Shown here: positions 6,639 to 11,884 of the stretch, piece after piece
Numbering within the stretch: the stretch's first letter is position 1
Layout: every line of letters begins with the position of its first letter
IMG/VR virus record: IMGVR_UViG_3300036861_000344
Span: 1 to 27,534 of that record
Strand: one strand, 5' to 3'
DNA length: 27,534 nucleotides
DNA from: a virus
Position numbers and translations under genes: made by a program
The notes under the pieces: generated by a model
The model's input: only the letters and a program-made list of their open reading frames with translations
Database searches by the model: none
Told to the model about the DNA's origin: nothing

Positions 6639-6647
6639 AACCGGCAG

Positions 6648-6884
6648 GTGTATGTGCGGCGACTGACTGAGGAAGAACTGGCTGCCATCGCGGAGCGGGC
6701 CGATGCTTGGACGGAGTTTCCCGGCCCTTGGAGGCTGAGGGCGCGGCAGGCTAATCAGGACCGAGCCGCCCTCCTCGGCCATGTCATGGCACTCCAAGGC
6801 ACCCTCGACTATGAGAGGTGGGCCGTTGCACACGGTGTTCCGGCCGGCCTCATCCGCCGTTCACGAGTGGAGGCCCACTCATGA
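6648..6884 (+). CDS. Hypothetical protein, 78 aa
   Basis: GTG 6648 follows AAGGAGG at 9 nt spacing. The protein begins MYVRRLTEEELAAIAERADAW, a short acidic helix, followed by FPGPWRLRARQANQDRAALLGHVMALQGTLDYERWAV. It is mostly helical, soluble and without cysteines. The 'LTEEELAAIxERAxAA' type of opening is frequent in small phage early proteins of unknown role. The stop overlaps the next ATG (ATGA). Confidence 0.6.
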   Translation: MYVRRLTEEELAAIAERADAWTEFPGPWRLRARQANQDRAALLGHVMALQGTLDYERWAVAHGVPAGLIRRSRVEAHS

Positions 6885-7219
6885 CCAAGCTCGACCTACC
6901 CCGGCTGCGTGCCCTTATAGAGAAGCTGCCCCGCTTCTCGGAGTACCCGGTGGGGATGATGGAGGACTCGAACGGCTGGTATATCGAGATTGAGGCCGTC
7001 CTCTACCTCTTGGAGGAGGAAGGCAGGCGGCGAGATAGGGCCTTGGAGGCCGCCGACGCTCTGGCGGAGTTCGCTCTGGCGGAGTTCGCCCGCGATGATG
7101 TGTTCTGCGGCGGCGAGCCCTATCGCTGGCGGCAGGGACTCGGGGAGAAGCTGGGCGCTTACAAAGAGGCCCGCGCCCTGCTGGAGGCCGAGCCCGCCGC
7201 AGTAGAGGAGGTGACGTGA
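6881..7219 (+). CDS. Hypothetical protein with internal short duplication, 112 aa
   Basis: ATG 6881 overlaps the upstream stop and its TGA overlaps the next GTG. The protein is mainly helical and acidic (RALIEKLPRF, then AVLYLLEEEGRRRDRALEAADAL). A perfect-looking tandem duplication encodes ALAEFALAEFA: a CTGGCGGAGTTCGC unit occurs twice in a row near 7061-7089, probably a recent replication-slippage event. The C-terminus is rich in Ala and Glu and may be a coiled coil. No family recognised. Confidence 0.58.
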   Translation: MTKLDLPRLRALIEKLPRFSEYPVGMMEDSNGWYIEIEAVLYLLEEEGRRRDRALEAADALAEFALAEFARDDVFCGGEPYRWRQGLGEKLGAYKEARALLEAEPAAVEEVT

Positions 7220-7827
7220 GCGACCCTGTCGTCGATCGCTATGTCGATGTCTGGCGGCGTGCCTATTGGGCGCATCGTGAGGTGCCGGGGCGCCACCGCG
7301 GCGAGTGCTGTCAGGACCGGTGCTGGTCGGATATCGGCCGCCGCGTCCTCGATGAGATGGTCCCGAAGGTCCAAGCGTGGCTAGGGGAACCAGAGGCCCA
7401 GCCCGCCACGGGCACCGAGGCGCTGCGAGCGGCGCTGCTTTCCGTGGCGCATATCTATCGCCGCCAGCATGACGATGAGTGCAACTGCGAGGGCTGTAAT
7501 GCCTACGAAGCTGCGACGGATGAAGTCGAGCCGACTCAGCTCGACACGGCGGCGCTGGCGATCGACGAGGAGCGAGTGGCGCGGGCACTGCGAATACTGC
7601 GCGATACGCGGCTCGGTGATGATGAAGGGTTCCCTACTGCGATGGAAATACGCGCTGCGCTAGAGGCCGCCCGGCCCGTCTCCTCGGAGGGCTCCGCCCG
7701 CTCATTGGAGAGGCCTATTATTTACTATCCCGGCATCCCACGGCAGGTGTCGCCCGAGGAGTTCAAGGCCATCAAGCGACGGGTCTTCCGTCTCCGGCGC
7801 GCTACCCCGAAGGCCGCCGACCGGTGA
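7216..7827 (+). CDS. Hypothetical protein, 203 aa, with Cys cluster
   Basis: GTG 7216 overlaps the previous stop (GTGA). The N-terminal part has ECCQDRCW and the middle has DDECNCEGCNAYEAA, two cysteine-rich patches that could form a zinc site. Between them is an Ala/Leu-rich helix (TEALRAALLSVAHIYRRQH). The C-terminal third holds a basic region (EEFKAIKRRVFRLRRATPKA). No catalytic motif is evident. It is the last large gene before the integration module. Confidence 0.55.
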   Translation: MSDPVVDRYVDVWRRAYWAHREVPGRHRGECCQDRCWSDIGRRVLDEMVPKVQAWLGEPEAQPATGTEALRAALLSVAHIYRRQHDDECNCEGCNAYEAATDEVEPTQLDTAALAIDEERVARALRILRDTRLGDDEGFPTAMEIRAALEAARPVSSEGSARSLERPIIYYPGIPRQVSPEEFKAIKRRVFRLRRATPKAADR

Positions 7828-7862
7828 CCTCCAAGAAGCGAGCCTGGCAAGGTCGATCTTGA
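7824..7862 (+). CDS. 12-residue bridge peptide frame
   Basis: GTG 7824 overlaps the previous stop by 4 nt, and the frame ends at TGA 7860-7862, which overlaps the TTG start of the HTH gene (TTGA). This repeats the geometry at 4776-4811. It may allow termination-reinitiation across the gap rather than produce a functional peptide. Confidence 0.22.
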   Translation: MTSKKRAWQGRS

Positions 7863-8050
7863 GCCTGACCGAACTGCTGACGCTGGACCAGGCTGCGGCG
7901 CGGCTGCAGGTGTCGCGGCGGACCCTCTCGCGGCTGATGGCTTCGGGTCAGGTCAGGGTCGTTCGCTTCACGCAGCGGTCGGTGCGCATCAAGTCGACCG
8001 AGCTGGAGGCGTTCGTAGCGGCGTGTGAGCGCCGGAGCCGTGCGGCATGA
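7859..8050 (+). CDS. xis: MerR/Xis-type helix-turn-helix protein, candidate excisionase
   Basis: A 63-residue protein with TTG start and a short AAGG at 6 nt. The sequence LLTLDQAAARLQVSRRTLSRLMASGQVRVVRFTQRSVRIKSTELEAFVAACE is the typical single-domain excisionase/DNA-binding family: the helix-turn-helix is residues ~8-27, followed by a wing (VRVVRFTQRSVRI) and a final helix. It lies directly before the integrase gene, the usual position of a recombination directionality factor. It may bend attP DNA to favour excision. It could instead be a small transcription regulator, since the same fold does both. Confidence 0.75.
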   Translation: MSLTELLTLDQAAARLQVSRRTLSRLMASGQVRVVRFTQRSVRIKSTELEAFVAACERRSRAA

Positions 8051-8057
8051 TGCGCGG

Positions 8058-9158
8058 GTGGCGAGGCGACGCCGTCGTGGGGAGGGCTCGGTCTTCTACT
8101 CCCGTTCTGAACGGTCCTGGATCGCTCGTGTCTCACTGGGTTCCCGTGATGGGAAGCGGGTCCGCCACAAGGCCCGGGCCCGGAGTGAGCGGGAAGCACG
8201 GGCGGAGCTCGAGCGGATGCTCCGGGCCTACGGTGCCTCTGCTGACCCGGCCACGATGACCCTCGACGCCTACTTCAGCGACTGGCTGATGGGCATCCGG
8301 CCGACCATCGCCCCATCTACCTTCGTCAGCTATTCCGGGCATGTCCGGCTGCACATCTCGCCCCTCCTGGGAGGCATGATCGTGGCCCGCATCCGTACCA
8401 GCGATGTCAGGCGGCTCATCGCCGACCGGCTCTCAGCTGGTCTCTCGCCCGTTACCGTCCGGCGGGTCCTGACCACCCTCCAGATGGCCCTCGGCCAGGG
8501 TGTCAGGGAGGGCACTCTGGCAGCGAACGTGGCGACGCGGATGCCCCTTCCCCGCGCCGAGCGTAAGGCCATCCGGGCGATGACCGACACCGACGCCGAG
8601 CGCATCCTCAATGCTGTCTCAGGGGACCCGCTTGAAGCTCTCTACGTTCTCCTTCTGGGGGTGGGATTGCGGGCCGGGGAGGCGGTCGGGCTGGATTGGC
8701 GAGACGTCGATTTTGAGCGGGAGACGGTCTTCGTCCGCCAGGGCAAGACGCGGGCCTCGGCGCGGACCGTGCCTCTGCCTGACTTCGTCCTCGGAGCTCT
8801 CCGTGCTCATCGCTCCCGGGCGGTGCGGATCGGACCCGGTGAGCCCGTCTTCGTCGGTGAGAGACGCGGAGAGCGTCTCCGGGTGGACGTCGCGGGCCAT
8901 CGCCTCCAGAGGCTCCTAGCCCGAGCAGGGTTGTCCCGGATGCGAGTGCACGACCTCCGCCACGGCACGGCCACCCTGCTTCTGGCTCGGGGAGTGCCGA
9001 TGCGTGACATCGCCGACCTCCTCGGTCATGCCACGCCTTCGGTCACCGCCAACGTCTACGCCCACGTCACCGAAGAGATGCGGCGCAAGGCCGTCAGGAC
9101 GCTCGATCGCCCCACTCGGATGGCGCTAGGGTCCCATAATGGGTCCCGAAGTGGCTGA
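8058..9158 (+). CDS. int: Tyrosine site-specific integrase
   Basis: A 366-residue protein when started at GTG 8058 (MARRRRRGEGSVFYS); GTG 8025 or 8040 are in-frame alternatives inside the HTH gene. The basic N-terminus with GEGSVFYSRSERSWIARVSLG is an arm-type-binding domain. Residues ~68-165 are the core-binding SAM-like domain (TLDAYFSDWL...ALGQGVREG). The catalytic domain holds Arg205 (GLRAGEAVGL), Lys230, His298-x-x-Arg301 (HDLRHGTA), His324 (LGHATP) and nucleophile Tyr334 (ANVYAHV), so all residues are present. It integrates phage DNA at a bacterial attachment site, here probably tRNA-His. Its last codons contain two of the putative arm-type repeats of attP. Confidence 0.95.
   Translation: MARRRRRGEGSVFYSRSERSWIARVSLGSRDGKRVRHKARARSEREARAELERMLRAYGASADPATMTLDAYFSDWLMGIRPTIAPSTFVSYSGHVRLHISPLLGGMIVARIRTSDVRRLIADRLSAGLSPVTVRRVLTTLQMALGQGVREGTLAANVATRMPLPRAERKAIRAMTDTDAERILNAVSGDPLEALYVLLLGVGLRAGEAVGLDWRDVDFERETVFVRQGKTRASARTVPLPDFVLGALRAHRSRAVRIGPGEPVFVGERRGERLRVDVAGHRLQRLLARAGLSRMRVHDLRHGTATLLLARGVPMRDIADLLGHATPSVTANVYAHVTEEMRRKAVRTLDRPTRMALGSHNGSRSG
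9129..9147 (+). repeat. Left pair of attP arm-type direct repeats
   Basis: GGGTCCC occurs at 9129-9135 and 9141-9147, spaced 12 nt start to start, within the last codons of the integrase gene. The same pair with identical spacing and orientation occurs beyond the core (9284-9302). Paired direct repeats on both sides of a core are characteristic of arm-type sites bound by the N-terminal domain of tyrosine integrases. Confidence 0.6.
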
Positions 9159-9174
9159 TGCACGCTCCCGGTCG

Positions 9175-9224
9175 TCGGATTGTGGCTCCGAAGGTTACGG
9201 GTTCAAGCCCCGTAGGCCACCCCA
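9175..9224 (+). other. attP: attP core: 3' half of a tRNA-His(GTG) gene
   Basis: Bases 9175-9191 fold as an anticodon arm (TCGGA/TCCGA stem, 7-nt loop with T33 and anticodon GTG at 9182-9184). Then come a 5-nt variable loop, a T-arm (ACGGG/CCCGT with loop TTCAAGC), the acceptor 3' strand AGGCCAC, discriminator C73 (diagnostic of tRNA-His) and CCA at 9222-9224. The 5' half lacks a D-arm and A-box, so this is not a complete tRNA. It lies just after the integrase stop. Integration would restore the 3' end of the host tRNA-His gene. Confidence 0.85.
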
Positions 9225-9257
9225 CTTTCAGCACGAAACGGCGTGTCAGGTGACGCC

Positions 9258-9608
9258 ATGACGGGACAGTTCGAACCTTCAATGGGTCCCAGAACGGGTC
9301 CCGCCGACTGGGTGGCTCAACTGGAGACGAACTACGGCAAGCCCTTGTCCCCGAGGGAGTGGGAGGTCGTGGGGGCCAACCGACGGTTGGGTAAGCAGAA
9401 GCTCGTCGCTGCGGAACTGGACATAAGCCTGCAGACCGTCAAGAACCACCTCACGACCATTTACCGGAAGCTCGGCGTGTCCTCCTTCACCCAGGCGGTC
9501 GTCACGCTTTACGGCCTCGATGAAGAGCTGCCCAAGCGTCGCTTCGCCCTAGAGCGTTTCGCAGCTCACGTGCGCGCCGCGCTCGATGAGCTGGACGGGG
9601 CGGCGTGA
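9258..9608 (+). CDS. LuxR-type HTH DNA-binding protein
   Basis: A 116-residue protein; ATG 9258 has AGGTGA 4 nt upstream and is preferred over GTG 9243. Residues 29-85 are a GerE/LuxR C-terminal helix-turn-helix: PLSPREWEVVGANRRLG, then KLVAAELDISLQTVKNHL with the recognition helix, then YRKLGVSSFTQAVV. There is no receiver or autoinducer domain, so it is a stand-alone HTH. It lies immediately beyond attP, and its start contains two of the GGGTCCC repeats, so its expression may change upon integration. It could regulate lysogeny or late genes. No classical CI-type repressor is visible in the window. Confidence 0.85.
   Translation: MTGQFEPSMGPRTGPADWVAQLETNYGKPLSPREWEVVGANRRLGKQKLVAAELDISLQTVKNHLTTIYRKLGVSSFTQAVVTLYGLDEELPKRRFALERFAAHVRAALDELDGAA
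9284..9302 (+). repeat. Right pair of attP arm-type direct repeats
   Basis: GGGTCCC occurs at 9284-9290 and 9296-9302, again 12 nt apart and in the same orientation as the left pair. The first unit continues AGAAC, like ATAAT in the left pair, and the second continues with G in both. This pair lies within the early codons of the LuxR-type gene. Confidence 0.6.
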
Positions 9609-10336
9609 GTCGCAAGCACCCCCGCTTCACCGCCGACCGGGCCAAGCTCGAGCGACCGCACTCTCTCGACCACGAGGAGTCCGTCCGGCGGACCATGGAG
9701 AAGGGCCGGGAGCCTCGGGATCTCCGTGGGCTGCTGCGCTGGTTTCAGGAAGAGTGGGAGGACGATGTCCCTGACCGCCTGCACGGTCAGAGGCCCTGGA
9801 GCGCTCCGCAGCGTTACCGCCATTCGATCGGCTCTCAGTGTGAGTGCAAGCGCTGGTATCACGCCGGCGGCAAGGTCCTGTGCATCCTCTGTCGGGCCGA
9901 GGGTGAGCCCGTCCCTGATGCCAGACGGGGTGAGCCGGTGGCCGAGGGCTACCAGGGCCCCGCCTACGATCAGGTGCCTGATAGCGTCGGTGGCTCGCGC
10001 CTCGGCACCCCGACCTTCGCGGACCCGTTCCGGACCTATATCGAGGAGTCGCCCTTCCAGCTTCAGTACGCTGAGCGCGGAGGGCAAGAGGACATGACGC
10101 CGCACTATGCCCGGCCGATGCAGGCGGCCCTTGCGACCATCGCTGGGCATGACGAGCGGTCGCTCTACTACCAGCGCGCCATCTTCCTCTATCGCCTGGC
10201 CTGGTCGGGCTTCCAGTACCGGGTCGTGTGCGCCTATTTGGGCTTGCCGGAGTGGACCTGGGAGTGGGTCACGGAACAGGCCCTCCGGCTCCTCTGGAAT
10301 CGCTACCAAGTTGCGCCGGATGCGATGGCGGCATGA
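9605..10336 (+). CDS. Hypothetical protein with CxC...CxxC metal site, 243 aa
   Basis: GTG 9605 overlaps the LuxR-type gene stop (GTGA). The N-terminal 75 residues are basic and charged. CxC (79-81) and CILC (93-96) make a likely zinc ribbon around WYHAGGKVLC. The C-terminal part (residues ~175-240) is helical and aromatic, with ERSLYYQRAIFLYRLAWSGFQYRVVCAYLGLPEWTWEWV, resembling a compact DNA-binding HTH helix bundle, with a 'YLGLPEWTWEWVTEQA' segment possibly the turn. The position between the regulator and the terminase genes would suit a late regulator or packaging accessory, but I do not recognise the family. Confidence 0.6.
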   Translation: MSRKHPRFTADRAKLERPHSLDHEESVRRTMEKGREPRDLRGLLRWFQEEWEDDVPDRLHGQRPWSAPQRYRHSIGSQCECKRWYHAGGKVLCILCRAEGEPVPDARRGEPVAEGYQGPAYDQVPDSVGGSRLGTPTFADPFRTYIEESPFQLQYAERGGQEDMTPHYARPMQAALATIAGHDERSLYYQRAIFLYRLAWSGFQYRVVCAYLGLPEWTWEWVTEQALRLLWNRYQVAPDAMAA

Positions 10337-10491
10337 AGCGGTTGGTCTGCCGCTTGCTAGGTCATCGCCGTATCCCTGGCTACAAGATGGTTAGGGCTGG
10401 CGGCTCGGCCGTAATCTGGGACCACTCTCGCGTCGACTACTGGACGTGTGAGCGTTGCTGGGATCTGGTTGACCCGCCGGAGTGGTGGTAG
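10333..10491 (+). CDS. Small zinc-ribbon-like protein, 52 aa
   Basis: ATG 10333 overlaps the previous stop (ATGA). The sequence MKRLVCRLLGHRRIPGYKMV then YWTCERCWDLVDPPEWW has C-x3-H (CRLLGH) near the start and CERC near the end, matching the small 'C..LGHR....C..C' proteins common in phages and actinobacteria. One zinc ion could be bound by the Cys/His set. Function unknown. Confidence 0.65.
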   Translation: MKRLVCRLLGHRRIPGYKMVRAGGSAVIWDHSRVDYWTCERCWDLVDPPEWW

Positions 10492-10497
10492 GGCAGG

Positions 10498-10773
10498 ATG
10501 AGCGAGTCACGTGAGGCGCTGCATCGTGTTAATCGTCAGCGGGATGAGGTAATCGAGAGTTTCCAGCGGTTTTGGGATAAAGCCGTGGCGTCGGGCGACA
10601 TAGCGTTCTGGATTAGAGAACTCCCTTCCGTCCCGGGTGTCACGTTTTTCTGGCATCAAGGTCATTGGGGCGTGATTGGGCTGGAGTCGCTCTCGCCTGA
10701 ACTGTGGGTCATCGTGCGGGAGTACATCGAGGACGTTGTGGCGAAGCGGTGGGACGGTCGGAAGCTGGTGTGA
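10498..10773 (+). CDS. Hypothetical protein, 91 aa
   Basis: ATG 10498 follows the previous gene by 6 nt, with a GGGCAGG purine run just upstream. The N-terminal half is a charged helix (EALHRVNRQRDEVIESFQRFWDKAV); the second half has VPGVTFFWHQGHWGVIGLESL, which looks like a beta hairpin, and ends with a helix (VIVREYIEDVVAKRW). Codon usage here is slightly less GC-rich (TTT, GGT, AAA) than its neighbours, perhaps a recent acquisition. No family recognised. Confidence 0.58.
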   Translation: MSESREALHRVNRQRDEVIESFQRFWDKAVASGDIAFWIRELPSVPGVTFFWHQGHWGVIGLESLSPELWVIVREYIEDVVAKRWDGRKLV

Positions 10774-10915
10774 CGCCTTGACTCCTGTGCTACCCTCCGC
10801 CCGAGGCCGTGCCGTTCGGCCGAGTAGCCTCCCCGCAGGGCTCGGGTGAGAGCCAGGCGCAGTAGCCGGATGCGCAGAGCGGCACCCTTAGCTAGCCGCC
10901 GCGTCTCTTGCTGAG
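10774..10915 (+). other. Longest non-coding gap, with two small hairpins
   Basis: No frame here has convincing coding character. Two short hairpins are visible: GGCCG/CGGCC (10805-10809 with 10817-10821) and GGCTC/GAGCC (10839-10843 with 10850-10854). TTGACT at 10778 resembles a -35 box, but no -10 element sits at 16-18 nt; TACCCT at 10791 is too close. The gap precedes the HNH-terminase block, so a late promoter or structured leader is possible but unproven. Confidence 0.35.
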
Positions 10916-11221
10916 GTGCCCCTCCGCCCCTCCTCCCCTTGCAGTCAGCCCGGCTGCCCTCAGCTTCAGCCCTGCCCCTTCCACCCCAAGCGTCATTCCC
11001 AGCACATCCTCTCTCGGCAGGAGCGCGGCTACGACGTCTTCCACGACAGGCAGCGCCGAGAGTGGCAGCCACTAGTGGAGAGCGGCACCGTCCTCTGCGC
11101 CAGATGCGGTCGGCTCATCCTTCCGGGAGAACGCTGGGACTTGGGTCACAGCGATGATCGGGCTAGCTGGACGGGGCCCGAGCACAGCTACTGCAACCGC
11201 AGCTACCGGAGGTCGGCATGA
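10916..11221 (+). CDS. HNH endonuclease, terminase-adjacent type
   Basis: A 101-residue protein starting at GTG 10916; a stop at 10889 in frame limits the start. The N-terminus has CSQPGCPQLQPCPFHP, a Cys-rich finger. Then RGYDVFHDRQRREWQPLVESG leads to CARC (61-64), WDLGH (74-78), PEH (88-90) and CN (93-94), the small phage HNH core (second CxxC half reduced to the single C93). Small HNH proteins located next to terminase genes are required in several HK97-type phages to stimulate terminase cleavage during packaging. The location about 190 nt before the small terminase gene fits that role. Confidence 0.85.
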   Translation: MPLRPSSPCSQPGCPQLQPCPFHPKRHSQHILSRQERGYDVFHDRQRREWQPLVESGTVLCARCGRLILPGERWDLGHSDDRASWTGPEHSYCNRSYRRSA

Positions 11222-11307
11222 ACTGGGGAGAGTTCGCCTCCATCCTCTGGGTCATCGTGCTGCTGCTGGTCATCGTTGTCCTGCTGCGCTTCCTCGGAGT
11301 GGTCTGA
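11218..11307 (+). CDS. 29-residue single-pass membrane peptide
   Basis: ATG 11218 overlaps the HNH stop by 4 nt (ATGA). After MNWGEFAS the peptide is almost entirely hydrophobic (ILWVIVLLLVIVVLLRFLGVV), one transmembrane segment with an Arg near the C-terminal end. It is in the same operon arrangement as the genes upstream. Such mini membrane peptides in phages can be holin accessories, antiholins or superinfection factors; none can be assigned. The junction and the uniform hydrophobicity argue that it is real. Confidence 0.5.
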   Translation: MNWGEFASILWVIVLLLVIVVLLRFLGVV

Positions 11308-11397
11308 AGGGATAGGCCTCCCAAATCTCTGAGGAGTGCTGGCGCTAGGACCGCTGGCTAAGTCGCGTTTTCACCGCCGCGAATGAGATGCCGGTTT

Positions 11398-11405
11398 GGA
11401 AGGGG
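11398..11405 (+). promoter_or_regulatory. Shine-Dalgarno that selects start of small terminase
   Basis: GGAAGGGG lies 8 nt before GTG 11414. The alternative TTG at 11396 sits immediately before and within it, so GTG 11414 is favoured. Confidence 0.6.
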
Positions 11406-11413
11406 AACCCTCG

Positions 11414-11884
11414 GTGAGCCGTAGTCCGACACCGATCGAGAAACGCAGGCTCCTGGGCAACCCCGGCAAGCGGCCGATCCCTGAGACGACCGTCATCGAA
11501 GGTGCCGTCGAGCGCGTCCCGGACCCGCCGGAGTCACTCGGGGCCGAGGGCAAGAAGGCTTGGCTGCGGGTCTGGTCGGTGGCCGACAAGTGGCTCGTTC
11601 CGACGCTCGACTTGTCGCTGCTTATGCGCTACTGCGAGGCCCACGACGAGCGGGCCTACTACCGGGCGCTCATCAAGAAGCAGGGTCGCATGAGCGAGGG
11701 CTCGATGCGCCAGCCCAAGCTCCATCCCGGCGTGGAGGAGCTTGACCGGATCGGGGCGGCGATGCTGCGGATGGAGGACGCTCTTGGCTTCAGCCCCGTC
11801 AGCCGTGCTCGGCTCCACATCGAGAAGCGCAAGGGCAAGCAAGACCCGTTCGAGGACTTCCTCCGAAGGAAGCGGACCGGCTGA
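11414..11884 (+). CDS. terS: Small terminase subunit (P27 family)
   Basis: A 156-residue protein with GTG start and strong GGAAGGGG upstream. It opens MSRSPTPIEKRRLLGNPGKRPIPE, the typical P27 beginning (K-R-x-x-GNPGKRP), then DPPESLGAEGKKAWLRVW, LDLSLLMRYCEAHDERAYYRALI, and LHPGVEELDRIGAAMLRMEDALGFSPVSRARL, all family hallmarks. It recognises phage DNA at the packaging start and recruits the large subunit. The gene directly precedes the large terminase, whose coding frame overlaps its 3' end. Confidence 0.9.
   Translation: MSRSPTPIEKRRLLGNPGKRPIPETTVIEGAVERVPDPPESLGAEGKKAWLRVWSVADKWLVPTLDLSLLMRYCEAHDERAYYRALIKKQGRMSEGSMRQPKLHPGVEELDRIGAAMLRMEDALGFSPVSRARLHIEKRKGKQDPFEDFLRRKRTG

Noticed and set aside
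7061-7089. Functional DNA repeat
   Set aside because: The CTGGCGGAGTTCGC duplication simply encodes ALAEF twice; slippage in coding DNA explains it.
9151-9224. Complete tRNA-His gene
   Set aside because: GTGGCT at 9151 pairs with the acceptor 3' strand (6 of 7), but bases 9158-9174 form no D-arm and lack the conserved A-box and GG of the D-loop. Only the 3' half is tRNA-like, as expected for an attP core.
10768-10796. Sigma-70-like promoter
   Set aside because: TTGACT at 10778 and TACCCT at 10791 are only 7 nt apart, and no suitable partner box lies at 16-18 nt.
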